The notes under the pieces: model-generated
Seen by the model: only the letters and a program-made list of their open reading frames with translations
Databases searched by the model: none
Told to the model about the DNA's origin: nothing
Program-made: the position numbers and the translations under genes
In this document: positions 1 to 11,800 of the stretch, one piece after another
How positions within the stretch are numbered: the stretch's first letter is position 1
How the letters are laid out: each line of letters begins with the position of its first letter
Assembly: GCA_008828725.1 (NCBI GenBank)
Contig: MEHQ01000128.1
Span: forward strand, 1,390,480 to 1,454,479
Length of the DNA stretch: 64,000 bases
Origin: Saccharina japonica
Lineage: Eukaryota; Sar; Phaeophyceae; Laminariales; Laminariaceae
Reading direction: 5' to 3'

Positions 1-238
1 GATGTGGAACTCCTCAAGGTCACTCAGTGCTCGGCGTGTTTGCGTGCTGATCTGCTCTGTTCGCGCTGTTGTCCTCGGCGTGTCGCGCACACCCCACCTC
101 TGTTGCTGATACTCCGCCGAGGCCCATGGTGTGTGCTTGGCTGTCGAGGCGTGCAAAAACTGTCGCGACGCCGCTGCTGTAAGCCAAGAACGGGCTTTGA
201 GGGTCGAGGGGACAAGGGGGTACCCGTGGTATGATGAG

Positions 239-372
239 AGGGGGTCACTTTTCGGACGCTTATCAACTTGATTTCGGGGGTCACTTTTCTGTCACGCTGA
301 GTAACTTGAAAACTGGGGCAGCTTTTGTCACGCCTATTATCTTGAAAATCGGGCTTCACTTTTGGGATTTTG
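239..372. repeat. Short tandem repeat, ~38-bp unit, about 3.5 copies
   Basis: A unit beginning GGGGTCACTTTT and ending CTTGAAAAT-like recurs at about 240, 277, 315 and 351 with point differences. The flanking 1-238 shows no recognisable gene. The array lies beyond the 3' end of the minus-strand carrier gene. Confidence 0.65.
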
Positions 373-519
373 CTTTCTGAGTCTCCGGTCCCAAGGACCG
401 GAGAATATCTCACGCTTCACCAGCAGCGTGCTCCCCCCGCCAGCTCAAGCAAGAAACGACCAGCCGATTGTCAGCTCGTGCACGCCTCTTGAATATCCTG
501 TCGAGTACTCGCACCGTTA

Positions 520-1550
520 ATAGTGATGCTGTCGATTGAAATACATGTCACATTGAAATCCGATATTTCGACATATCGAAACTTACGCGATACCTGGTAT
601 CATACTGAAGTTCGATATTATAACATATATCGAAACTTAGGAGATATCATCCTGAAGTTCGATATTTGGACATATCGCAAAATTCCGACACGATACCCAG
701 CACTAACTCGCACGTAGCGATTTATCGGAGGCTACAAACAATACTATACCAGATAACGCTCTGTCCGGAAAAATACGGAGCGTTTCAGGCCAATCGGAAC
801 GCCCACACGGTCCTTACATTTCCGGACTGGGCGGCTGTTCTGCAAGTTGAACTTCGCTATTAGTTTACACATTCAGTGCCTATCACCTACTACCTGATAT
901 ACTGCAAATAAAAGCATATCGGTACGGCACACGGCCGGACTCGCAGGGCTACCCCCTTACTATGGTATTAAATACGAAAGAATGCAACTCTGTACCACTA
1001 TTAGAAACCAAAAAATTAACAACCAACACCCACGCAATCAGCCCGTGACGGGCTAGAATGGCAGCCAGGGTCCGCGATCGTACGCTGCAGGCACACCCGC
1101 CGTCATTACGCTCGTAGCCAAATGCGCCCGAGCTACTGCAACATTAAAAAAAAAAAAAAAAGTCCCCGCCATATACCCTTCGGTTCGCCAAAGTAAGGAG
1201 CGTTTCTCGTAAGTATGGATTCCTGAACGGCCCTGACGTTTACGGTCATAATGGTATCTCCCCAAGAAAAGCTCCTACGCATTCAACACGACGTTTAGTG
1301 CGGCGGAAAAACACACGCGCACATTATTAATAGTTAGATAAGCACCGTATATACCTATACCACGAAAGGCTTACTCCTTCTCAACACGGTGCAAAAATTC
1401 TGCCAGTTTAAATGCAAGTACCACGTCTGTCCGGAAAGACGTAGATACAGCAAAAAAAATAACGTGCCAGTCCCCATCATGGGTGAGCCTTGGCAAGAAA
1501 ATACATGGACAACCCCTTCCCCCTCCACCCCGCATCCCAAAAATAACCCC
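520..1550. other. Non-coding stretch with ATCGATAT-type palindromic repeats at its start
   Basis: From 520 to 690, short words such as CGATATTTCGACATATCGAA recur; they resemble the TATCGA array at 29.8-30.1 kb. From 700 to 1550 there is a small hairpin (TCCGGA words near 765 and 830), a poly-A run at 1145-1162 and otherwise nothing I can support as a gene or RNA. Confidence 0.5.
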
Positions 1551-1552
1551 CT

Positions 1553-1800
1553 GCTCCGTCTCGAAAGGGATGCGTGGTCAATGGTCAAATGACTAAGGCA
1601 AGCAACAAATGAGTACGCCCCCCCCCGGCGCCCCACCCTCCCCTGCATGCCGGCAAACCCCTCATTGCCACCCCGCCCTCCTTACGGTCATACGACTACG
1701 GCCATGCATAACACGATAACAAACACCCGCTTAGTACCTGCCCCCAGCCCGGCGCCCCCCTACCGGTTATACGACGCGGCCGAAGCATGACACGAACACA
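1553..1800. repeat. C-rich dispersed repeats (CTCGAAAGGGATGCGTGG and CATACGACTACGGCCATG words)
   Basis: The block at 1558-1625 (CTCGAAAGGGATGCGTGG, then a CAACAAATGAGTACG word running into poly-C) recurs at about 53316-53390 and, degraded, at 53930-54005. The word CATACGACTACGGCCATGCA at about 1688 recurs near 2250, 37470, 38490, 39460, 40280, 50045 and 51340, always beside C-rich tracts. They appear to be dispersed non-coding repeats of unknown origin. Confidence 0.6.
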
Positions 1801-1857
1801 CACCCTCCCTTACCCCCCTCCCCACGCCCCCCCTCCCCCTCCCTTTCCACTAAACCA

Positions 1858-2660
1858 TTGTTCCACCGCGCCGACACAAATGTCTGGGAATTTTCTCGTA
1901 ATCGAACAGCATCAGCATCAACCAATCAATCGCCTATACGAAAAACAGCGTTCTCAACCTCCCGAAGACACATTTTTTCCTCGGGATTTTTAATGGGTGG
2001 AACAGCATCAACCAGTAACTTAGAATACACTTTTTCTCAACCACCCCCCCCCCCCCCAGTACACCATCTCAGAACAAAGTTCCTGGAAAATTATAATAGG
2101 TGGAACAACACCAGCAAAATCACAGGAAAACAGCGTTCGCCACGCACATTTTTTTCCAGGAAACTTCTAGTCGTTGAAATAGCATCCCGCCAAGCACTTG
2201 GAAAGCAGCGTTCTCAATCCCCGGCCCCCCCCCCCCCAGTACTATGGTCATACGACTACGGCCATGCATGACATGAAACACCCCGCGAGCACAAAATCTC
2301 CTGAAAACTTATCATGGACGGAACAACATCCCCCAATCCACATTCCCCAACCTACTTGGAAAAAGTTTTTTTCAACCCTCCCTGAGCAGAGCCACTTGGC
2401 GAGTTCCGTGTACCGCTCTTTGATGAGGAACAGTATTACCGCGAGGGCGCAGTTGACTAGGAGGTAGCCAGCACCAAAAGCCTCAATTTTTCCTGAAAAT
2501 AATATCAAGGAACAGCAAAATCTACCCCCCACTACTTGGAAAAACATCATCCTCAACCTTTCCCGAGCACAAAACTTTCCTGGAAATTTCTAACGGGTCA
2601 GCGTCAGCACCAACCAAATCACTTGAAAAAACAGCATCAGCCCATTCTCTTGGATACAAG
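1858..2660. repeat. Degenerate tandem repeat, ~90-120-bp unit, overlapping the 3' end of the carrier gene
   Basis: The words GGAACAGCATCAACCA, CTTGGAAAACAGCGTTCTCA, a poly-C run and TTCCTGGAAA follow each other in the same order about six times (near 1905, 1990, 2100, 2195, 2340, 2520 and 2600). The stop codon and last dozen codons of the carrier (2637-2690) lie inside one unit, and a second unit carries a shortened copy of the same coding end (2384-2467). The array therefore seems to have expanded from, or into, the last exon. Confidence 0.65.
2384..2467 (-). pseudogene. Partial duplicate of the last exon of the carrier gene
   Basis: The minus strand encodes NCALAVILFLIKERYTELAK followed by WLCSG, nearly identical to the end of carrier exon 6 (residues TVILFLIKEQYTELAKWLCSG). 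The upstream part of the exon is missing and the sequence before the homology is unrelated. The copy sits in the same tandem-repeat context as the real exon end. It could act as an alternative last exon only if a new acceptor were used; I regard it as an exon fragment. Confidence 0.75.
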
Positions 2661-2861
2661 CGTTTTCAGCCCCCCCGAGCATAGCCACTTGGCGAGCTCC
2701 GTGTACTGCTCTTTGATGAGGAACAATATGACCGTGAGAGTGCCCTTGGCAAGGAGGTACGGGGGGAACCCAGTCCAAAGCGAGCCCAGGCTCTCTGTCT
2801 TCGCGATGGTGGTGAGGGCGTTCCACGTGCCGCTGTATCGCGGCTTCTTGCCGGATTTCTC
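2637..2861 (-). CDS. SLC25A11: Carrier exon 6 (last exon, third repeat second half)
   Basis: It follows acceptor TTGAACAG and begins EKSGKKPRYSG in phase 0, directly continuing exon 5 (VKTRVQQ). It encodes the matrix helix and sixth membrane helix (residues 233-306; SLWTGFPPYLLAKGTLTVIL region). The family normally ends soon after the final helix; here about 13 extra residues after WLCSG come from the surrounding tandem repeat before the stop at 2637-2639. Confidence 0.85.
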   Translation of the reverse strand, partial: EKSGKKPRYSGTWNALTTIAKTESLGSLWTGFPPYLLAKGTLTVILFLIKEQYTELAKWLCSGGLKTLVSKRMG

Positions 2862-5800
2862 CTGTTCAACGGGGGATGCGATGCGGGCGATTAGCTTCGA
2901 ATCTCTTAAACAAAAACAAAACAGTAGTGGCGTACGACTCGTATTCGCTCGTTTGTTGAGGATACTTGTTTTCTTGCCTGGTGTCTCCTGCCCCACAAGC
3001 GATGCCGGTGCGAGCGGTTAGCTTCGACATCTTAACACAACTATAAACTTGGTGTTCGTTCGCTGTTAAGGCTACTTGAATACAAACCAGTAGCAGGTCC
3101 GTGTTTTGATATTTTCACATGTCAGCAACTTCTCATGCAATAAAACAAGCGAACGTCACACCCATTCTACTTGCTGAACTCGAATCTTGACCGTAAATTG
3201 GCTAAAAATATTACAAAACCCGAACAGGAAACGAAAATTATACCCCACCCGCTCTACCGAGATTGACAAAAAAAACGAGACTGCAAATTAAAATGTAAGA
3301 AAAACAAAAAATATCACTTGCTGAGCTTGGGTCGTGACCGTAAACTGGTTGAAGGAAACTGTTCACGAAACGTATGAAACAGAGCAACATTTCTCACCTG
3401 CTGAGTTCGAGTCTTAACTAGACTAAAGAAACTGGTTAGTATCAACAAAAACGAAAATAACATCCCACCTGTTGAACTCGAGTCGCAACCGTAGACTTGA
3501 CTTAAAAAGGAGACGGTTCATACAAGGTACCAGGTATATTACTAACAAGTATAATGCCTGGTACAAACAAACAAAAGACGAACATCACCTACCCCGCCTG
3601 TGGAATAAAGGAGACTGTCCAAAGAAAAAAAACACGCACACAACTATCCCACCTGCTGCACTCGGGTCTTGACCGTGTCGAATGGCATCGACACAGTCGT
3701 GAAAGTAAGAGCCGAGATCATCCCCGCTACCAGGTGCTGCCGGAACCCCTGAACGTACGGGGCCAGCGACGTCTTCGCCTGGTCGTAGGTCGCGATCTGA
3801 GACACAGAAACCACCATCGCGCGCAACACTGCGTACGCGAGAACACACCGGCCAAACACGAGCGATGGACAGGGGAAGGGAGGGGGGTACTTTGTATCAA
3901 CCCCTGCAGAACTGCATCCATAATTTGGGAACACGCTAGTTGGAATTAGTGTAGGATAATGCAGGACTGTTACCGGGGTCGGGTCGAACCTCGCGGGTCA
4001 GGTCGGGTCAGATCAGGAAAGGGTGACCCGACCCGACCCGACCCGACGCGACCCGACCCGACCCGACCCGACCTGAACTCGAATCTTGACCGTAAATTGG
4101 CTAAAAATATTACAAAACCCGAACAGGAAACGAAAATTATACCCCACCCGCTCTACCGAGATTGACAAAAAAAAACGAGACTGCAAATTAAAATGAAGAA
4201 AAACAATAAATATCACTTGCTGAGCTTGGGTCGTGACCGTAAACTGGTTGAAGGGAACTGTTCACGAAACGTATGAAACAGAGCAACATTTCTCACCAGC
4301 TGAGTTCGAGTCTTAACTGGACTAAAGAAACTGGTTAGTATCAACCAAAACGAAAATAACATCCCACCTGTTGAACTCGAGTCACAACCGTAGACTGACT
4401 TAAAAAGGAGACGGTTCATACAAGGTACCAGGTATATTACTAACAAGTATAATGCCTGGTACAAACAAACAAAAGACGAACATCACCTACCCCGCCTGTG
4501 GAATACAGGAGACTGTCCAAAGAAAACAAACACGCACAAAAATATCCCACCTGCTGCACTCGGGTCTTGACCGTATCGAATGGCATCGACACAGTCGTGA
4601 AAGTAAGAGCCGAGATCATCCCCGCTACCAGGTGCTGCCGGAACCCCTGAACGTACGGGGCCAGGGACGTCTTCGCCTGGTCGTAGGTCGCGATCTGAGA
4701 CACAGAAACCACCATCGCGCGCAACACTGCGTACGCGAGAACACACCGGCCGAAAACGAACGATGGACAGGGGAAGGGAGGGGGGTACTTTGTATCAACC
4801 CCTGCAGAACTGCATCCATAATTTTGGGAACACGATAGTTGGAATTAGTGTAGGATAATGCAGGACTGTTACCGGTATTGTAGCACTTTTTGGCCTAAAT
4901 ATTTCCTAGGGCTATTCACGAGTCGGGTCGAACCTCGCGGGCCAGGTAGGGTTAAGTCGAGCAAGGGTGGCCCGAACTGATCCGTGAGAGTTTTGATACC
5001 CTCCCGACCCGACCCGACCCGACCCGACCCGACCCGACTCGACTCGACCCGACCCGACCCGACCCGACCCGGCCCGTGAGATTAAAAACAAATCCTGATC
5101 CGACCCGACGCAACCTGCGGGTCGGGTTATGGCCCGTGAAGAGCCCTGGGGTAAGTTTGCAGCAATCAAAAGGGTTGGGTTGGTAGATATGCACCCCACT
5201 ACTTCACCACGAGGGGCACAGTACTGCACAAGCCAAGCACACCGAACACCTCCGATGCACGAGAGCGCGTGAGTACTCCTTGCGCACGCCTATGTACGAC
5301 GCAGAACGGAAAGGGGTATACCTACCGCGTAACGCCGCAAGATAACACCCCCCCCCGCAGGGATGAAGTTATTTATGACCCTTTCAGGAGTGTTGAGTTT
5401 CGTTTTGTGTTTTTCGTTTCGTGCGCCCCTGACTTACTTTATTCGTGTTTTTATTGTTTTTATTGGGCGTACGAGGACGAGGAATCTGCGCTCGCGGTGG
5501 GATCATCGTTCATGATCAAAATAGGTCTTGGCCGCAGGTCCTGGAAGACAGGTTGAGCGACAAACAGGAGGCTTTGCTGGAGAAAGAGCTCATGCTGGAA
5601 GAGGTAACATCTCTCACTTCCAGGCCACCGTCGGTCGAGCTGAAGCCCTACCGCTTTCGAAAAAGGTGGGTTTGTTTCCGCCTCATCGCGCGGGATAACG
5701 ACGGCGACGCTCTTCACTCACAAGTTTCCCCCTTGGGCGTGCTCTGGAGGCGGGGTCATCCGTCGTTAGAAGAAGAGCTGTAAGATGTGTGTCCCCCCTA

Positions 5801-8800
5801 TCGCGGGAGAGATGGCGACGACGCGCTCCATTCAAATAGAAAAACGCCGCTTACACGGTTCCGATATAGCCCTGCAGCGTAGGATTCGACGCGCACTGTC
5901 TGCCTGTCTCTCCCTAGTCGAGACCCGGCGCAAGCGTGCTATTTAGTCGGTGCGCACATGACTCGCTTGTTCTTGGTCGTAATGAAGCGACAGAGATGAA
6001 GAAGCAGCATCTGGTCGGGGCAGTCACCCAGCATCGTCGACTTAAGACTTTGCACCGGCTTTCGACTTGAGAAACACAGGCCAACATCTGCGTGTCTCTC
6101 GCCAGTTGAAAGCCGGCGGAAGCGTCCGGCTCGATGGGCACATAACCCGCCCATTCTTGGTGGTCAAAAAGCGACCGAGCTGCAGAAAATAGTGGAACGA
6201 ATAAAATACCCAGCATCGCGGACTTGAAGCTTCCATCGGCGTTCGACTGGAAAGAGACAAGAAGAGTCAGGCAGAAAGGGCCTGATTACCCCCAGTCGAA
6301 AGCCGGCGGAAGGTCCAAGTCAACAATGCTGGGTGACTGCCCCGATCAGCTGCTTCCGCCCCTTGCGCGCTTATGGACGACCGAGGATGAGTGGGTTATG
6401 TTGCAACTGCAGAGTTCCACCCCATCGCGGGAGAAACAAAGATGTTCTCCGTTCACAAGTTTCCCCTTTGGGCATGAGAGCACCATGACTGCGGCGGTGG
6501 TGCGGTCATTCTTCGTTCTAAAAAGGGCTACGTATGGACTTTGTTTTCACTTCATCGCGGGAGCGACGGTGACGCACTCCATTTTCAAGGGAAAACGCCT
6601 CCTATATGATTCCAATGTATAGCTAGATAGCGGGCGTTTTGATGCACGCGTACTGCCTGTTTCTGACCAGTTGAAACCACGCGCAAGGGTGAGCTTCGAT
6701 GAGCACAAAACTCGCCCACCCTTGGTCGTAATAAAGCAGCCGAAGCTGCAGAAGCAGCTGATCGGGGCAGCCACCGAGCATCATCGACGTCGATCTTACA
6801 CTGGCTTTCGACTTGGGAGGAATAGGCCCTGTTTACCTGTCTCTCCCTAGTAAAAAAAGCGGGAGCAAGAGTGAGTTTCGATGAGTACAGGACCCGCCCG
6901 TGCTTGGTCGTAGCAAAGCGACCCAGCCCCAGAAGCAGCTGGTCTGGGCAGTCAACCAGCATCGTTGACCTTGACATTAGACTAGTATTACACTGGGGAG
7001 AGACAGGCCTGTCTCTCACAGGCCCTGTCTGCCTGTATCTCCCCAGCCGAAAGCCGGTGGATGCGTCCGTGTCGATGCACACAGAACTCACCCATCATTG
7101 GTCGTCAAAAAGCGACCGAGCTGCAGATGCAGGGGGAAGACGGGGATACTCAGCATCGACGACTTGGACCTTCCATCGGCGTTCAACTGGGGCGAGACAG
7201 GAAGAGTCAGGCAGAAAGAGCCTGTTTCTCCACAGTCGAAAGCCGGTGGAAGGTCCAAGTCGACGATAACTGCCCCAACCAGCTGCGTCTACAGCTCGGT
7301 CGCTTCGAAACGACCAAGAGTAGATGAGTTCTGCCATGACTCCTGTTTGCGCCCAAAGGTGGTAGAGACGGTGACACTTCTCATGCATAACATGTACCAT
7401 CGATACTTGGGTTGAAAAGGACTGCGCTGGCGGTGGGTTCATCCTTCCTGGCAAGAAGTCGCAGCGCTTCTTACAACGAACGCTGACACCACGGCCAGCG
7501 CAGTCCTCATCTTCCCACGGGTCGATGGTAAAGGTGGTGAATGAGGAGGGTCACCGTCTCTCCCCCGCAACGCAAGCCGCAACCCTTTAGAAGACCGAAG
7601 GATGGCCACACCGTGAGCGCAGCCCTCGTCCTCACACGCCCAACACATGAGTTTGTGTGCTCTGCTGTGACGTCTGGTTCCGCTCCATTGTGGGAGAGAC
7701 GGTGACGCTCTCCATTCATATTTGAACGTGCAGAGACGAGGACTGCGCTGGCGGTGGGGTGATCATTCAGTGTAAGAAGGGGTGTGAGTTGTAAGTATGC
7801 CCCATCGCGGGAGCTACAAAAACCGCACCGCGTTCACAAGGAAAACCTCCTCCTACATGGTTCCGACATGGCCCTGTAGCGCGCGTTTGGCTGCCCACAG
7901 AAAAATCCCCCATCCTTGGTCGCCACAACCCGACCGTGCTATATCAAAAGCTGGTCGAGGAAGACACCCAGCATCGTCTACTTGGACCTTCCGCCAATAT
8001 TTCGACTGGGGAGAGGCAGGAATGTGACTCACGCGTCTCTCTGCCCAGTCAAAAACTGGTCGAAGATCCACGCCGACGATGCTGGGTGTCTGCCTCGATA
8101 AGCTCCTTATACAGCCCAGTCGGTCTGCGACGACCAAGGATGGGTGAGCCCTGCCGTAACTAACGTTTTCGCACCATCGCGGAATAGACGGGGATGCTTT
8201 CCCTTCACAAGCTTCAGCTGTGGGCGTGCGGGGACGAGGACTTGCGCTGGCGGCGGGGGGCATATTTCGTGGCAAGAAGGGCCGCGAGTTCTGTTTCCGG
8301 CCCACCGCGGGAGAGACGGTAACGCTGTCCATTTACAAAAGCAACACACCTTTTACATGGTTCCGACAGAACCCTGCAGTTTGCAGTTCGATGCACACGG
8401 ATAGCTCACCCATCCTTGGTCGTATTGAAACGACCCAGCCGCAGAAGCACCTCGTCGCCGAAATCACGCGGAATCGTCTACTTGGACTTCCACCGGCTTT
8501 CGATCGGGGAGAGACAGGCAGGCAGGACCTGTTTCTTCCACATCGAAAGCCAATGGACGGTCCAGATCAACCATGCTGGGCGACTGCGCCGACGGCGCCT
8601 AGTTACAACCTATGGACTGCACCACTTAAGTACTTTGTTAAGAGTGCTCTAGGGGTAGTCAAACAGTATCGTTGACTCCTAGCTTTACACTGGGGAGAGA
8701 CAGACCTGTCTCTCACATCTCTCACAGGCCCTCTCTGCTTGTGTCTTCCGAGTCGAAAGCCGGTGGGATCGTCCGGTTCGATGCACACATATCTCACCCA

Positions 8801-11800
8801 TCCTTGGTCGTCAAAAAGCGACCGAGCTGCAGAAACAGTGGAACGGAGAAGATACCCAGCATCGTCGACTTGGAGCTTCCAGCGGCGTTCGACAGGGGAG
8901 AATCAGGGAGGGTCAGCCAGAAAGAGCCTGTTTCCCTCCAGTCGAAAGCCGGTGGAAGGTCGCAGCCCACGATCCTGGGTGACTTCCCCCTCCATCTGCT
9001 TCTCCAGCGTGGTCCCTCTTAAACAGCCGAGGGCGGGTGAGTTCTGCCATGACTCCTGTTGCTGTCCCAACGTGGGAGAGACGTTGACACTCCTAATGCA
9101 CAGCATTTACCATCGACAACTGAACAGACAAGGATTGCGCTGGCGGTGGGGTCCTTTATGGCAAGAAGTCGCAGCGCTTCTTACAACGAAGCATGACACC
9201 ACGGCCGGCGCAGTCTTCATCGTTCCACGCGTAGATGGTAAAGGTTGTGAATGAAGAGCGTCACCATCTCTCCCCCATCGGAGCGGAAACACAAGCCACA
9301 ACCCTTCAGAAGACCGAAGGATGGCCACACCGTGGGCACATTCCTTGTCCTCGCACGCCCAACACCTTAGCTGGCGACTGGAGAGCACCACACTGTCTCC
9401 AGCGATGGGGCGGAAACAGAAGTCACAACATAAGCCCCCCCATCTTTGGTCCTGGTAAAGCGGCCGAGCTGCAAAACACAACTGGTCGGCGCAATCACCC
9501 GGCACCAACGACTTGGACGTTCCACCAGCTTTCGACTGGAGAGAAACAGGCAGGGACAGGCAGGCTCCTGTCTCTCCCCAGTGAAAAAATGATGAGCGGT
9601 CCAGGGCAATGCTGTTAAATGTCTGCGCCGGCCAGTTGCTTCTGCAGCTGGTCTCTCCCGGTCGAAAACTCTCCCCAAATGAAACCGATAGACCGTCTAC
9701 TTCAAGGATGCTGGGTGGCTGCGCCGGCCAGCTTCTCCTGCAGCTTGACAGTTTCAATACAACCGAGGACGGGTGTGTTCTGCTGTGCTGTGACTTCTGT
9801 CTCCGCTCCATTGCGGGAGAGACGGTGGCGCTCTCCATTCACAAGCTTCATCGTTGGGCTTGTAGGGACGAGGGTCCATTCACAAGCTTCATCTTTGGGC
9901 GTGTAGGGACGAGGACTGCTCTGGCGGCGTGGTCACCCTTCGTTGTAAGAAGGGGTGTGAGTTGTGATCCCGCTCCCTCGAGAGAGCTAAGGTGACGCAC
10001 CCCGTTCACAAGGAAGACCGCCTCTTGCAAGCTTCTGACATAACCCTGTAGCGCGAGATTTGATGCGCACAGCAGAACTCACTCACCCTTGGTCGAACTC
10101 TAGCCGCTGAGCTACATAAGCAGCTGGTCGAGGCAGACACCCAGTATCGTCTACGTGGACCTTCCACCAATATTTCGACTGGAGAGAGGCAGGTCTGTGA
10201 GAGACACGCCTGTCTCTTCCCAGTCAAACACCGGTTGAATGTCCAAGCCGACGATGCTGGGTGACTTCCTCGATATGCTCCTTGTGAAGCTCGGTCGGCT
10301 TTATACGACCAAGGATGTGTGAGTCCTGCCGTAGCTTATGGTTCGCCCTATCGCCAGTAAGACGGGGATACTTTCCATTCACACGCTTCACCTTTGGGCG
10401 TGCGAGGACGAGGCCTCGGGCTGGCGGCGGGGGGCATATTTCGTTGCAAGAAGGGCCGTGAGTTCTGTTTCCGGCCCACCGAGGGAGAGACGGTAACGCT
10501 GTCCATCAACAACGCAATACACCTCTTACATGGTTCTGACATAACTCTGCAGTGTGCAGTTCGATGCGCACGGATAGCTCACCCATCCTTGGTCGTAGTG
10601 AAACAACCCAGCAGCAAGAAGCACCTTGTCGGCGAAATCACGCGGCATTGTCTACTTGGACCTCCCACCGGCTTTCAACAGGGGAAAGAAAGGCAGGTAC
10701 GGCCTGTCTCTTCTACGCCTAAAGCCGATGGACGGTCCAGGTCAACGATGCTGGGTGACTGCGCCGACGGCGCCTAGGTTAAACCTATGGACTGCAGCAC
10801 TTACAGCAAGTACTCTGTTAAGAGTGCTTTAGCGGGCGGTCAACAAGTATCGTTGACTTTGACATTCGACTAGCGTTACACTGGGTAGAGACAGGCCTGT
10901 CTCTCACAGGCCCTGCCTGCCTGTATCTCGCCGGCCGGAACCCGGTGGAAGCATCCGTGTCTATGCACACATAACTCACCCGTCCTTGGTCGTCGAAAAT
11001 CGACCGAGCTGCAGGCACAGTGGGACGAAGAGATACACAGCATCGTCGACGTGGAGCTTCCATCGGCGTTCGACTGGGGAGAATTAGGAAGGGTCAGCCA
11101 GAAAGAGCCTGTTTCCCTCCAGTCGGAAGCCGGTGGAAGGTCGCAGCCCACGATCCTGGGTGACTTCCCCGACCAGCTGCGCCTGCACCTGAAACGCTTC
11201 GGAACAGCCGAGGGCCGGTGAGTTCTGCCATGACTCTTGCTGCTGTCTACACGCGGGAGAGACGGTGACGCTTCTCATGCAGAACATTTACCATCGATGC
11301 CTGAGAAGAAAAGGATTGCGCTGCCGGTGGGGTCATCATTTATCTTCCCGCGGGTCGATGGAAAAGGTTGATGATGAGGAGCGTCACCGTATCTCCCCCT
11401 ATGTGGCGGGAACGCAAGCCGCAACCCTTCAGAAGACCGAAGGATGGCCACACCGTGGGCGCAGTCCTCGTCCTCGCACGCCCAACATCTGAGCTTGTGA
11501 CTGGAGAGCACCGTAGTTTTTTCAGCGATCGGGCGAAAACAGAAGTCACAACATAAGTCCCCCCATCTTTGGTCATGGCGAAGCGACCGAGCTGCAAAAA
11601 GCAACTGGTCGGCGCAACCACCCGCCACCAATGACTTGGACGTTCCACCACCTTTCGGCTAAAGAAAGACAGGCAGGGACAGGCAGGCTGGGCCCATCTC
11701 TCCCCAGTCAAAAGCCGATGAGCGGTCCGGGTCAATGCTGTTAAATGACTGCGCCGGACAGCTTCTTCTACAGCTTGACCGTTTCAATACAACCAAGGAC

